Made by a program: the position numbers and the translations under genes. Below, in pieces: positions 34,339 to 44,022 of a stretch of 64,000 nucleotides of DNA. The notes under the pieces are model-generated. The model searched no databases and was not told the DNA's origin. It saw only the letters and a program-made list of their open reading frames with translations. Each line of letters begins with the position of its first letter. Position 1 is the first letter of the stretch. The DNA comes from an uncultured Pelagibacteraceae bacterium (GTDB taxonomy: Bacteria > Pseudomonadota > Alphaproteobacteria > Pelagibacterales > Pelagibacteraceae). Location: NCBI GenBank assembly GCA_902593845.1, contig CACJJV010000006.1:1-64000 (forward strand), read 5' to 3'.

Positions 34339-34758
34339 ATGTATGGGCGAAAAGTTAAATTAAGATTTTTTTTTATATTATTAATAATAACAACTTTAGC
34401 GTTATCAGTCTTTTTATTAGTTAAGTCTTTAGAGGAAAACGTTATTTTTTTTAAGTCTCCAACTGAAATTAAAACTTTAAGTGAAATTGGTAAAAAGAAA
34501 ATTAGAATAGGTGGAATGGTTAAAAAAGACTCTATAACTATGATTTCAAAAGAAATTAAATTTATTGTTACAGATTTTAAAAACGAGATAAATGTCGTTT
34601 ATTCTGGGGTCGTACCGAATCTTTTTGCTGAGGAGAAGGGTGTTGTTGCTGAGGGATATTTAAAAGATAAAAATTTTTTTTTAGCTACAAAAATTTTGGC
34701 TAAACATGATGAAAATTATATGCCACCAGAAGTTAAGGCAGCATTAGAGGAGAAATAA
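34339..34758 (+). CDS. ccmE: Periplasmic heme chaperone CcmE
   Basis: The 139-residue protein has an N-terminal membrane anchor (residues 8-27) and the OB-fold of Ccm[36 protein letters not shown] and [13 protein letters not shown] are all present. The histidine of the last motif forms the covalent bond with heme. CcmE receives heme from CcmC and passes it to CcmF/H. It ends 2 nt before ccmF. Confidence 0.96.
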   Translation: MYGRKVKLRFFFILLIITTLALSVFLLVKSLEENVIFFKSPTEIKTLSEIGKKKIRIGGMVKKDSITMISKEIKFIVTDFKNEINVVYSGVVPNLFAEEKGVVAEGYLKDKNFFLATKILAKHDENYMPPEVKAALEEK

Positions 34759-34760
34759 AT

Positions 34761-36638
34761 TTGGCGAGTTTAATAGGTTCTTATTCATTAAGTTTTGGAC
34801 TTCTTTTTTCAATTTTAATTATTTTTTTTTCAGTTAAAAATTTAAAAGATGCTGAAATCTTAGATAAAAAGATAATAACTTTTACATTTATTCAATTTTT
34901 TTTTGTCGTCATAAGTTTTTTTGGATTAATTATCTCTTTTATTAACTCAGATTTTAGCAACGAAACTGTTTTTAATCACTCTCATACAACCAAACCATTA
35001 TTTTATAAAATCTCAGGAACTTGGGGTAATCATGAGGGTAGTTTATTGCTATGGTTGCTAGTATTAACTTTGTTTATTTCAATTTTTTTAATTAAATCTA
35101 ATCAACAGCCAAAAAAGTACAGAATTTTTACCTTATTATTTCAACAAATAATAATTGTAGGTTTTTTTATTTTTTTGATCAAGACTTCAAGCCCATTTAA
35201 TTATATTTTTCCAAAACCAAATGAGGGTTTAGGCTTGAACCCAATTTTACAAGACCCTGCTTTAGCAATACATCCACCAATTTTATATTTAGGTTATGTA
35301 GGTTCTTCAATAATTTTCTCGTCAGCTCTTGCTGCCATGGTTACGTCATATGTTTCAAAAGAATGGGCGAAGCATATTAAAAAATGGGTTTTAGCGTCTT
35401 GGGTTTTTCTTACATTAGGAATTTTACTTGGATCTATTTGGGCATACTATGAATTAGGTTGGGGAGGTTTTTGGTTTTGGGATCCAGTTGAAAATGTATC
35501 TTTAATGCCATGGTTTGCACTAACAACTTTACTTCACTGTATTTTAGTTTTGGAGAAGAAGAAAATATTAACTTCATGGGCCATGATACTGTCAATTGCA
35601 ACTTTTGCTTTGAGTATGAGTGGTACTTTTTTAGTAAGATCTGGAATTTTAAATTCAGTTCATACATTTGCCAATGATCCAGAGAGAGGTTTATTTATTT
35701 TAATTTTTCTTTTTACGCTTATTTTTTTATCAATTTTTATTTTCATTTTTTTTCATTCAGAGAAAGAAAAATTAGAAAATAATTTTTTTTGGCTAAGCAA
35801 GGAGACATCTATTTTAGTAAATAATTGGTTTATGATGTACTTTTTATCAGTAGTTTTAATAGGGACAATTTATCCAATATTTTTAGAAGTTATAACCGCA
35901 AATAAAATATCTGTTGGCCCACCTTTTTATAACAAGCTCATATTGCCTTTCTTAATTCCATTTTTAATAGCTATGGCAATTGGACCAAATCTTAATTGGG
36001 TTAAATCAGATTTTAAAGATAAGTTTTATATGACCATATTTTTAATAATATCTTTTTTGTTATCAGCAGTAATAATTAAACAATTTGATATAAATTTTTT
36101 GATTAACACAATTTTAGTTAGTTCTGCTTTCTTTTTATTTTTTTCTACTTCTAGAGAATTTTTTGTCAAAAGATTTAGAAATTTATCCCAGAACATTGCT
36201 CATTTTGGTTTTAGCTTATTAATTCTGAGTATTTTATTTAATAATATTTTTTCTAATGAGGTAATTACCAACCTAAAAATTGGTGAAACTCTTGAGACTG
36301 AAAAATTTACGATAAACTTTGAGAACATTGAGCAAGAAGATGAAAAAAACTTCAAAGCAATTATAGGAAAATTTAGTGTACAAAATTTGGATGGTTCATC
36401 AGATATCCTCAATCCTGAGTTAAGAATATATAATCAACCAAATATAATTACGAGTGAGGCTGATATAAAAACAAACTTGCTCACAGATAAATTTATGACG
36501 ATGAATTATGTCCAGAACCAGGAATACTTCAATATAAGATATCAAGTTAAACCTTTCATGATTTGGATATGGGTTTCAGTAATATTAATAAGTTTAGGTG
36601 GTTTTTTAAGTTTTTTTAAAAAAAGATATGAAGTCTAA
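34761..36638 (+). CDS. ccmF: Cytochrome c heme lyase subunit CcmF
   Basis: The 625-residue protein has about 14 helices and the CcmF motifs TWGNHEGSLLLWLLVL, ALAIHPPILYLGYVG, and the WWD-like domain YELGWGGFWFWDPVENVSLM, then SGTFLVRSGILNSVHTFA. CcmF reduces and transfers heme from CcmE to apocytochrome c. The TTG codon at 34761 is used as the start, as family alignment begins at once with a transmembrane helix and no ATG fits. It overlaps ccmG by 11 nt. Confidence 0.96.
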   Translation: MASLIGSYSLSFGLLFSILIIFFSVKNLKDAEILDKKIITFTFIQFFFVVISFFGLIISFINSDFSNETVFNHSHTTKPLFYKISGTWGNHEGSLLLWLLVLTLFISIFLIKSNQQPKKYRIFTLLFQQIIIVGFFIFLIKTSSPFNYIFPKPNEGLGLNPILQDPALAIHPPILYLGYVGSSIIFSSALAAMVTSYVSKEWAKHIKKWVLASWVFLTLGILLGSIWAYYELGWGGFWFWDPVENVSLMPWFALTTLLHCILVLEKKKILTSWAMILSIATFALSMSGTFLVRSGILNSVHTFANDPERGLFILIFLFTLIFLSIFIFIFFHSEKEKLENNFFWLSKETSILVNNWFMMYFLSVVLIGTIYPIFLEVITANKISVGPPFYNKLILPFLIPFLIAMAIGPNLNWVKSDFKDKFYMTIFLIISFLLSAVIIKQFDINFLINTILVSSAFFLFFSTSREFFVKRFRNLSQNIAHFGFSLLILSILFNNIFSNEVITNLKIGETLETEKFTINFENIEQEDEKNFKAIIGKFSVQNLDGSSDILNPELRIYNQPNIITSEADIKTNLLTDKFMTMNYVQNQEYFNIRYQVKPFMIWIWVSVILISLGGFLSFFKKRYEV

Positions 36639-37146
36639 ATTTATTCCACTAATTTTAATTTTTATTTTTTTAATTACTTTTGTAATTTTTTTTAAAGGTT
36701 TAAGAAATTCAAATATTTATACTCCGAACACCAACTTAAAAAAAGAAGTTCCATTATTTGAGTTAAAGTCTTTTGAGAATAATTCTATTATTATTTCAGA
36801 AAAAATTTTTGAAGATAATAAGTATTATTTGATGAACATATGGGCATCATGGTGTATCCCCTGCAGGGAAGAACATAAATTTTTAATGAAACTAAAAAAA
36901 GATAAAAGAATAGAATTGATAGGACTCAATTACAAAGATAACTTTAAAAAAGCCTCAAGTTTTTTAAAAGATTTGGGAAATCCTTACAATATAATTGTAT
37001 CAGATAAGGATGGTACAGCATCAATTGAATGGGGTGCTTACGGGGTGCCAGAAAGTTTTTTAGTACATCAAAATAAAATTATTAAAAGATTTATTGGACC
37101 AATAAATAATAAGGACCTATTAGAAATTGAGAAAATAATTAGATGA
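36628..37146 (+). CDS. ccmG: Thiol:disulfide interchange protein CcmG/DsbE
   Basis: The 172-residue protein is a thioredoxin fold anchored by one N-terminal helix (residues 5-23). The active site is WASWCIPCREEHKFL, and the cis-Pro region is WGAYGVPESFLV. It reduces apocytochrome CXXCH cysteines so heme can attach. It starts inside the end of ccmF and its stop overlaps ccmH by 4 nt. Confidence 0.95.
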   Translation: MKSKFIPLILIFIFLITFVIFFKGLRNSNIYTPNTNLKKEVPLFELKSFENNSIIISEKIFEDNKYYLMNIWASWCIPCREEHKFLMKLKKDKRIELIGLNYKDNFKKASSFLKDLGNPYNIIVSDKDGTASIEWGAYGVPESFLVHQNKIIKRFIGPINNKDLLEIEKIIR

Positions 37147-37505
37147 AATTTATTCCAATATTTTTGATTGTAAGTATAATTTTGAATTTCAATCTCTTGA
37201 AGGCAGATGAAATTAAAACTGAAAATAAAATAGCTAAAAATTTAAGATGTTTGATTTGTCAAGGCCAGTCAGTGTATGATTCAGATTCAGAATTCGCGAT
37301 AAGTCTAAAGTTGGTTATTAAAAATAAAATTCAACAAGGCTTGAGCGAGGAACAAATTTATAGTTTTTTAAAAATGAAATATGGAGAATGGATATTGTAT
37401 GATCCAGTTTTCAATAGAAATACCTATTTTTTGTGGTTATTGCCTATCTTGATATTCTTAGCGGGTGGTGCAATAATCATCAAAAGGTTTTATAATAAAA
37501 AATAA
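37143..37505 (+). CDS. ccmH: Cytochrome c maturation protein CcmH
   Basis: The 120-residue protein has a signal peptide and the CcmH motif NLRCLICQGQSVYDSDSEFA, where the two Cys act as a redox pair. A membrane anchor follows near residues 95-115 (FLWLLPILIFLAGGAIII). The TPR-rich CcmI extension found in some bacteria is absent and no ccmI follows. It closes the ccm gene group. Confidence 0.95.
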   Translation: MKFIPIFLIVSIILNFNLLKADEIKTENKIAKNLRCLICQGQSVYDSDSEFAISLKLVIKNKIQQGLSEEQIYSFLKMKYGEWILYDPVFNRNTYFLWLLPILIFLAGGAIIIKRFYNKK

Positions 37506-37520
37506 TCTTAGTTAGGTAAA

Positions 37521-38030
37521 ATGATTTTAAAGAGAATTTTTTTTGTTTTGTTAATTTTGACTTTGCCTTCAAAATTATTGGGAGATACTGATATTGATGA
37601 TAACAATCATCAATTTAATTTATACCTTGGGAATTTTGATTTTAGTGATGATAACCAAAAATCGATGTTGTTAGGTTTTCAGCATCAAAATGAAAATTTA
37701 AAAAGAAATACATTTCTAGGAAATATTTCACCAGTTAGCGGAGGTTTCATAACTGCCAATTCAGCTGCGTATATTTATACAGGTGTTGAGTGGAATATGA
37801 ACATGGGCCCATTTTTTTTAACTCCAAGTTTTACTCCCGGACTTTACCATGAAGGGGATGGAAAGGACCTTGGGCATCTTCTTGAATTTAAGTCAGAATT
37901 ACAGCTTTCTTACAAAACCACTGATACAACAAATTTTGCCGTATCATATAATCATGTATCTAATGCAAGTTTAGGGGATAAAAATCCTGGGGCAAATAGT
38001 TATATGTTTAATTTCCTCAAAAAGTTTTAA
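37521..38030 (+). CDS. Outer-membrane PagL-like lipid A 3-O-deacylase
   Basis: The 169-residue protein has a signal peptide (residues 1-21) and alternating strands expected for an eight-stranded barrel. The segment SYNHVSNASLGDKNPGANSY matches the PagL active-site region, with His and Ser as catalytic residues in HxSN. PagL removes the 3-linked acyl chain from lipid A. The gene lies 15 nt after ccmH and 8 nt before the first hydroxyacid oxidase gene. Substrate here is inferred from family only. Confidence 0.8.
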   Translation: MILKRIFFVLLILTLPSKLLGDTDIDDNNHQFNLYLGNFDFSDDNQKSMLLGFQHQNENLKRNTFLGNISPVSGGFITANSAAYIYTGVEWNMNMGPFFLTPSFTPGLYHEGDGKDLGHLLEFKSELQLSYKTTDTTNFAVSYNHVSNASLGDKNPGANSYMFNFLKKF

Positions 38031-38038
38031 GAGAAACC

Positions 38039-39190
38039 ATGAATTTAAAAGATTGTCACAACTTTAGTGATTTTAGAAAATTAGCTCAAAGAAGGTTACC
38101 ATCGCCAATCTTTCATTATATTGATGGTGCAGCAGATGATGAAGTTACATATGCTAGAAATACTAGTGCATTCGATGATGTGGATTTAGTTCCTAATGTT
38201 TTGAGAGGAGTTGAAGAAGTTGATTTGTCTACTACGATATTTGGAAAAAAATTAGATTTACCCTTTTATTTATCACCAACAGCTTTACAGAGACTTTTTC
38301 ATTACGATGGAGAAAGAGCAGTTGGAAAAGCAGCAAAAAAATTTAATACAATGTTTGGTGTCTCTGCTCTAGCCACAGTTAGTGTTGAGGAAATTTCTTC
38401 AATGATTGATACACCTAAAATGTTTCAGTTTTATTTTCATAAAGATAGGGGTTTAAACGACTCTTGTTTGGAAAGAGCTAAAGCAGCAAATTTTGATGTG
38501 ATGGCCTTAACAGTTGATACTATTACCGGAGGAAATAGAGAGAGAGACTTAAGAACAGGATTTACCTCACCACCAAAGTTAACTCTAGCAAGTTTATATA
38601 GTTTTGCTACTAAACCGATGTGGGGAATTAATTATCTAACAAAAGGTAAGTTTGAATTACCTCATTTACAAGACTTTGTGAAAGAAGGTACCGATGTTAA
38701 CTCATCAATTGGAAATTATTTTTCAACTATGCTGGATCAATCAATGAATTGGAAAGATGCTGAAAATCTTTGTTCTAAATGGGGAGGTCATTTCGCTCTC
38801 AAAGGAATTATGAGTGTTGAAGATGCAAAAAGAGCAGTAGACATAGGATGCACAGGTATAATGGTATCAAATCATGGCGGAAGACAATTAGATGGATCTA
38901 GAGCGCCCTTTGATCAACTTGCAGAAATTGTTGATGCAGTTGGTGATAAATTAGATGTCATTTGTGAAGGTGGAATTCATAGAGGTACTCATATGCTTAA
39001 AGCATTATCATTAGGTGCTAAGGCTTGTTCAGGTGGAAGATTATATCTTTATGCTTTAGCGGCTGGAGGTCAAGCAGGTGTCGAAAGAGCTCTGGAAAAA
39101 TATAAAGCTGAACTAGTACGTGATATGAAACTTATGGGGTGCACTAAGATTAGTGATCTAAATAGAAGTAATTTAAGATTCAGAAAATAG
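38039..39190 (+). CDS. FMN-dependent alpha-hydroxyacid oxidase/dehydrogenase, copy 1
   Basis: The 383-residue FMN barrel begins LKDCHNFSDFRKLAQRRLPS and has the N-terminal FHYIDGAADDE Tyr region. The catalytic His and Arg are in MVSNHGGRQLDGSRAPFDQL, and the FMN phosphate segment lies near GGRLYLYALAAGG. Family members oxidise L-2-hydroxyacids such as lactate, glycolate or mandelate. An equal-length paralog follows, with a one-base overlap. Expected substrate is an L-2-hydroxyacid. Confidence 0.93.
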   Translation: MNLKDCHNFSDFRKLAQRRLPSPIFHYIDGAADDEVTYARNTSAFDDVDLVPNVLRGVEEVDLSTTIFGKKLDLPFYLSPTALQRLFHYDGERAVGKAAKKFNTMFGVSALATVSVEEISSMIDTPKMFQFYFHKDRGLNDSCLERAKAANFDVMALTVDTITGGNRERDLRTGFTSPPKLTLASLYSFATKPMWGINYLTKGKFELPHLQDFVKEGTDVNSSIGNYFSTMLDQSMNWKDAENLCSKWGGHFALKGIMSVEDAKRAVDIGCTGIMVSNHGGRQLDGSRAPFDQLAEIVDAVGDKLDVICEGGIHRGTHMLKALSLGAKACSGGRLYLYALAAGGQAGVERALEKYKAELVRDMKLMGCTKISDLNRSNLRFRK

Positions 39191-40341
39191 TGGTTTTAAA
39201 AGATTGCTATAATTTTAATGATTTTAGAAATCTAGCAAAAAAAAAACTTCCCTCACCGATTTTTCATTATATTGACGGTGGTGCCGATGATGAGACGACC
39301 TTAAAAAGAAACACTGAAGCTTTTAACCAATGTGATTTAGTTCCAAATATCCTGGCAAGTGTTGGTAAGCCAGATTTATCAACCACCATATTCGGCAAAA
39401 AAATTGATATGCCAATTTTTTTATCTCCTTGTGCAATGCAAAGATTATACCACCATGACGGAGACAAAGCTTCAGCTAGAGCAGCTGAAAAATTTGGAAC
39501 TTTTTATAGTATGTCAACAATGGCAAACAATACTATAGAGGAGATTTCAAATATTTCTGGTGGCCCAAAATTATTTCAATTGTATGTGCACAAGGATCAA
39601 TCAATAACAGATGATTTAATAGATAGATGTAAAAGATCAGGATTTAATGGAATGTGTTTAACTGTTGATACATTAGTTGCAGGAAATAGAGAGAGAGATC
39701 ATAGAACCGGATTTACAACACCACCTAAATTGACTTTGCAAAGTTTAATGAGTTTTGCATCACATCCTAGTTGGGTTTTTAATTATTTAACACATGGAAA
39801 ATTTAAACTAGCTAATGTGGCATCAAAGACTGATAAAGGAACTAACATTGCTAAATCTGTTATAGAATATATTAATGAGCAATATGATCCTTCAATGAAT
39901 TGGAAAGATGCTGAGTACTGTGTTAAAAAATGGAATGGTCCTTTTGCATTAAAAGGAGTCATGAGTGTTGATGACGCAAAAAGAGCAATTGATATTGGTT
40001 GCACTGCAATTATGATTTCAAATCATGGAGGTCGTCAGCTGGATGGATCTCGATCTCCCTTTGATCAAATTAAAGCAATCTCAGATGCAGTAGGAGATAA
40101 GCTGGAAATAATCTTAGACGGTGGAGTAAGGAGAGGGACACACGTCCTAAAAGCCATCGCAGCTGGGGCAAAAGCCTGTAGTTTTGGAAAAATATTCTTG
40201 TTCTCTTTAGCCGCAGGTGGACAGCAAGGTGTTGAGCATTTATTAAAAAACATGCACGATGAGATAAATAGAAATATGGTATTAATGGGTTGTAAAAATT
40301 TAAAAGAGTTGAATAGTTCAAAATTAATTTATAGAAATTAG
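39190..40341 (+). CDS. FMN-dependent alpha-hydroxyacid oxidase/dehydrogenase, copy 2
   Basis: This 383-residue protein is a tandem paralog of the preceding gene and has exactly the same length. GTG at 39190 is the start, since MVLKDCYNFNDFRNL aligns with the first copy, and it overlaps its stop (TAGTG). Catalytic segment ISNHGGRQLDGSRSPFDQI and FHYIDGGADDE are intact. Differences lie mainly in the surface helices and the region around residues 200-235, which shapes the substrate side. The pair may form heteromers or handle different hydroxyacids. Confidence 0.93.
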   Translation: MVLKDCYNFNDFRNLAKKKLPSPIFHYIDGGADDETTLKRNTEAFNQCDLVPNILASVGKPDLSTTIFGKKIDMPIFLSPCAMQRLYHHDGDKASARAAEKFGTFYSMSTMANNTIEEISNISGGPKLFQLYVHKDQSITDDLIDRCKRSGFNGMCLTVDTLVAGNRERDHRTGFTTPPKLTLQSLMSFASHPSWVFNYLTHGKFKLANVASKTDKGTNIAKSVIEYINEQYDPSMNWKDAEYCVKKWNGPFALKGVMSVDDAKRAIDIGCTAIMISNHGGRQLDGSRSPFDQIKAISDAVGDKLEIILDGGVRRGTHVLKAIAAGAKACSFGKIFLFSLAAGGQQGVEHLLKNMHDEINRNMVLMGCKNLKELNSSKLIYRN

Positions 40342-40358
40342 GTTTAAAAATAAAAATT

Positions 40359-41525
40359 ATGAAATTAGCTAAAAGTTTAGAAAGATTAGGAACAGAGTCT
40401 GCATTTACAGTTCTTGCAGAAGCAAAAAAATTAGAGGCTCAGGGAAAACCAATGATCCATTTAGGATTGGGGCAGCCAGACTTTAAAACCCCAAAACATG
40501 TTGTTGAGGCAGCCAAGAAAGCACTTGATGATGGACATCATGGATATGTAATGTCGAATGGAATTCCTGAATGTCGACAAGCTGTTACGAGGTGGATAAA
40601 AAAACGTTACAATGTTGACATCAATTTTGAAAGAATTTTAATCATGCCAGGCGGTAAGCCAACAATGAGTTATGCTATTCAATGTTTTGGTGAACCTGGA
40701 GCAGAGATTATTCATCCAACACCTGCTTTTCCAATTTATGAGTCAATGATTAATTATACAGGCTCAACTTCAGTCCCATATGATTTAACAGAAAATAAAG
40801 ATTTGAAATTCGATCCAGACAAAATATTATCTATGATAACAGATAAAACTCGTTTGTTAATTTTGATAAATCCTAATAATCCAACAGGGAGCTTTGTTGA
40901 GAAGAAAGACGTAGATGTTTTAGCTGATGGTCTGAAAAAGCACCCTCATGTAACAATATTAAGCGATGAAATTTATAGCAGACAAATTTTTGATGGAAAA
41001 GAAATGCCAACATTTTTTAATTATCCTGAGTTGAGAGAAAGATTAATTGTATTAGAGGGATGGAGCAAAGCTTACTCAATGACAGGGTGGAGACTTGGTT
41101 GGAGTTTTTGGCCAGAGCATTTAGTTGAACATGTTAATAAATTATTAATTAATAGTGTTTCATGTGTTAATGCTGCAGCTCAATTTGCTGGTATCGCAGC
41201 ATTGGATGGACCAGATGATTCAATTGATGCAATGATGGAAAAATTTACTCAAAGAAGAGACCTAATTTATAAAGGTTTAAATGATTTACCAGGTGTAGAA
41301 TGTAGTTTACCTGGAGGAGCTTTTTATGCGTTTCCTAAAGTGATCGGTACGGGTATGAATGGTGCAGAGTTTGCAAGAAAGGCTATGCATGAAGCAGGAG
41401 TAGCAATAGTTCCTGGATCAGCTTTTGGTGAAACTTGCCAAAATTATGTTAGATTCAGTTTTGCTGCATCAAGAGATAATATTTCACAAGCATTGGAAAA
41501 TATAAAGAAAATGCTATCTAAATAA
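40359..41525 (+). CDS. PLP-dependent class I/II aminotransferase
   Basis: The 388-residue aminotransferase has GLGQPDFKTPKHVVEAAKKA, the cofactor-contacting LINPNNPTGSFVEK and ILSDEIYSRQIFDG. The PLP lysine is in EGWSKAYSMTGWRLGW, and the substrate-carboxylate arginine is in NYVRFSFAAS. It resembles aspartate or alanine aminotransferases of the Ib type. Set among 2-hydroxyacid genes, it could convert the ketoacid produced into an amino acid. The exact substrate is open. Confidence 0.92.
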   Translation: MKLAKSLERLGTESAFTVLAEAKKLEAQGKPMIHLGLGQPDFKTPKHVVEAAKKALDDGHHGYVMSNGIPECRQAVTRWIKKRYNVDINFERILIMPGGKPTMSYAIQCFGEPGAEIIHPTPAFPIYESMINYTGSTSVPYDLTENKDLKFDPDKILSMITDKTRLLILINPNNPTGSFVEKKDVDVLADGLKKHPHVTILSDEIYSRQIFDGKEMPTFFNYPELRERLIVLEGWSKAYSMTGWRLGWSFWPEHLVEHVNKLLINSVSCVNAAAQFAGIAALDGPDDSIDAMMEKFTQRRDLIYKGLNDLPGVECSLPGGAFYAFPKVIGTGMNGAEFARKAMHEAGVAIVPGSAFGETCQNYVRFSFAASRDNISQALENIKKMLSK

Positions 41526-41564
41526 GGTATATTTTTTTAGCATTATTTATTAATATCACTTCTT

Positions 41565-42938
41565 ATGAACGATCAAGTACAAGCTGAGCTAAAAAAAATT
41601 TTTAATGGAAGATTTTCAACTTCTGTATCCACGAGAACAAATTATGCCAGAGGTGAAGACACCTATGATCCAATTTTATCAAAAGCTGTAGTATTCCCAG
41701 AAACTAATCAGGAGGTTTCACAAATATTAAGACTATGTAATGAACATAAAATTCCTGTGGTGCCATTTGGTACAGGTACCTCTTTAGAGGGTAATGTAGT
41801 TGGTAATGAAAAAGGGATAACCATAAGCCTTGAAAAAATGAATAAAATTTTAAGTGTTAATGCTGAGGACTTCGATTGTAGGGTGCAAGCCTGTGTCACA
41901 AAAGAGCAATTAAATGAATATCTTAGAGAGGATGGCGTCTTTTTTCCAATTGATCCAGGTGCTAATGCAGCGATCGGAGGTATGGCTTCCACATCGGCCT
42001 CAGGAACAATGGCGGTTAAATACGGCACCATGAAAACTGTAATTACGGGTCTAACTGTTGTTTTGCCTAATGGAGATATTATTAACACAGGAGGAAGAAC
42101 AAAAAAAACCTCAGCGGGTTATAATCTAACTAATTTATTTATTGGTTCGGAAGGAACTTTAGGAGTTATAACGGAAGTTCAATTAAGACTTTCTCCAATA
42201 CCAGAGAGTATAATGTCAGCTGTCTGTCACTTCCCAACTTTAGAAAAAGCAGTTCAAACTGCGCAACAAGTAATCCAATATGGGGTCCCAATCGCAAGAA
42301 TTGAAATGTTAAATAAAGACCAAATGGGAATAAGTATAAATTATTCAAAATTAAAAGATATTGAGGAAACGCCGACATTATTTTTTGAATTTCATGGATC
42401 CGAATTATCTAACGATGAAAATATTAAAATAGTAGAGGAAATATCTAAAGATAATAATGGAAGCTCTTTTAAGTGGGCAAAAGATTTAGAGGAAAGAAAT
42501 AAACTCTGGCAAGCAAGATGGGACGTTTACTATTCTGTAAAAGCTTTGATAAATAATGGAAGAGTTTATTCAACAGATGTGTGTTTACCTATCTCAAATA
42601 TAACAGAATGTGTAAATTATGCAGAGGAACAAGCTAAAAAGTTTGGACTTAGAGCACCAATGGTGGGTCATCTAGGAGATGGAAATTTTCATGTATTATT
42701 ACCTTTTGATCCTGAAAAAAAAGAAATGTATAAAAAAATAAGAGAATTTAATGACTTATTAATAAAAAAGGCCTTAGATCTAAAAGGAACGATTACTGGA
42801 GAACATGGTGTAGGCCTCCATAAAAAAGAATATCTTTTAAAGGAGCATGGAGACAATATTCCTGTTATGAAGTTAATTAAAAGAAGCATTGATCAAAACA
42901 ATATAATGAATCCGGGCAAGATATTTGATCTTAATTAA
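41565..42938 (+). CDS. GlcD/DLD-like FAD-linked 2-hydroxyacid dehydrogenase
   Basis: The 457-residue protein has an N-terminal FAD_binding_4 domain (VVPFGTGTSLEGNVVG, PIDPGANAAIGGMASTSASG and LFIGSEGTLGVITEV). Its C-terminal oxidase domain ends GHLGDGNFHVLLPF and GTITGEHGVGLHKKEYL. Members oxidise D-lactate, glycolate or other D-2-hydroxyacids and pass electrons to the quinone pool. Together with the FMN enzymes upstream it would cover both enantiomers. The start is ATG at 41565. Confidence 0.93.
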   Translation: MNDQVQAELKKIFNGRFSTSVSTRTNYARGEDTYDPILSKAVVFPETNQEVSQILRLCNEHKIPVVPFGTGTSLEGNVVGNEKGITISLEKMNKILSVNAEDFDCRVQACVTKEQLNEYLREDGVFFPIDPGANAAIGGMASTSASGTMAVKYGTMKTVITGLTVVLPNGDIINTGGRTKKTSAGYNLTNLFIGSEGTLGVITEVQLRLSPIPESIMSAVCHFPTLEKAVQTAQQVIQYGVPIARIEMLNKDQMGISINYSKLKDIEETPTLFFEFHGSELSNDENIKIVEEISKDNNGSSFKWAKDLEERNKLWQARWDVYYSVKALINNGRVYSTDVCLPISNITECVNYAEEQAKKFGLRAPMVGHLGDGNFHVLLPFDPEKKEMYKKIREFNDLLIKKALDLKGTITGEHGVGLHKKEYLLKEHGDNIPVMKLIKRSIDQNNIMNPGKIFDLN

Positions 42939-42950
42939 CAAAAATATTTT

Positions 42951-43904
42951 ATGAAAAAAATTTTGATTACAAGAAAATTAATCAAAGAAAGTGAAGACAA
43001 GGCTTCAAAAACATTTGATCCAATATTCAATTCTAACGATGAGCTATACTCACAATCAAAAGTTATTGAGATGAGCCAAGGTTGTGATGGGATCCTATCC
43101 TCTCTAACCGATAAGATGGATAAAGAGACTATTGATAAGTTGCCAGATACAATAAAAATTATTTCAAATTTTGCAGTCGGTTTTGGAAATATAGATTTGG
43201 AGGCAGCAAAAAAAAGAGGAATTGTAGTTACTAATACACCTGAAGTTTTATCAGATGCAACAGCTGAGATTGGTATTCTCTTAATATTGGGCGCATGTAG
43301 AAGGGCTGCAGAAGGAATTGAATCTGCTAGAGAGGGTGGATGGAAATGGTCTGCAGATTATCTGATTGGTAAACAATTAACTGGAACAAGGCTTGGAGTT
43401 TTAGGAATGGGCAGAATTGGACAGAAAATTGCAAGAATTGCAAAATCTTTAGGAATGATTATTCACTATCATAACCGGTCAAAACTGAGCGAGGAAAAAG
43501 AGCAAGGTGCCATTTATCATGACAATTTGAAAAGTCTTTTTTCAGTGTCTGATGTTTTATCTATTTGTTGTCCAGCAACAAAAGAAACTGAAAATATGAT
43601 AAACAAAGAGACAGTTGAGTATTTCCCTAAAGGAGCAGTAATTACTAATGTAGCAAGAGGTGATATAGTTGATGATGATGCGTTGATAGATGCACTTAAT
43701 AGACGAAAAATTTATGCTGCAGGACTTGATGTTTACAAGAATGAGCCAAATTTAAATCCAGGATACTTAAAGATCAAATCAGCTTTTATTTTACCCCACT
43801 TAGGCAGTGCAACTAAAGACACTAGAATTGCTATGGCAAACCTTGCGATAGATAATATTGACGAGTTCTTCAAGACAGGAAATTGCATAAATAAAGTAAA
43901 TTAA
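42951..43904 (+). CDS. NAD(P)-dependent D-2-hydroxyacid dehydrogenase
   Basis: The 317-residue enzyme shows the Rossmann loop GVLGMGRIGQKIARIAKSLG and the three catalytic residues in place (Arg in NVARGDIVDD, Glu in YKNEPN, His in LPHLGSATKDTR). It resembles glyoxylate/hydroxypyruvate reductase or D-glycerate dehydrogenase. In this cluster it may interconvert a ketoacid with its D-hydroxyacid. A 118-nt gap with its own promoter region follows before the TRAP genes. Confidence 0.93.
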   Translation: MKKILITRKLIKESEDKASKTFDPIFNSNDELYSQSKVIEMSQGCDGILSSLTDKMDKETIDKLPDTIKIISNFAVGFGNIDLEAAKKRGIVVTNTPEVLSDATAEIGILLILGACRRAAEGIESAREGGWKWSADYLIGKQLTGTRLGVLGMGRIGQKIARIAKSLGMIIHYHNRSKLSEEKEQGAIYHDNLKSLFSVSDVLSICCPATKETENMINKETVEYFPKGAVITNVARGDIVDDDALIDALNRRKIYAAGLDVYKNEPNLNPGYLKIKSAFILPHLGSATKDTRIAMANLAIDNIDEFFKTGNCINKVN

Positions 43905-44012
43905 TTCTACTTCAGATTGAAATTAATTTAAATTCTGCGACATCTACCCCATTTTTTGGAAAGACTCTAAATTGATTCTGTGCTTAAATTGATCGAGTTA
44001 ATTAACTTTAAT

Positions 44013-44017
44013 AGGAG
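44013..44017 (+). promoter_or_regulatory. Strong ribosome binding site for TRAP binding protein
   Basis: AGGAG is placed 5 nt before the ATG at 44023. Clear Shine-Dalgarno sites are not general in this window, so this one suggests high translation of the periplasmic binding protein. Confidence 0.8.
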
Positions 44018-44022
44018 TAATA

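Noticed and set aside
41708-42088. Antisense frame inside the GlcD-like gene
   Set aside because: No family features, and the coding strand gives a complete FAD-linked dehydrogenase.
43905-44022. Riboswitch in the TRAP leader
   Set aside because: Apart from the AGGAG site, I could find no convincing stems in this 118-nt AT-rich region.
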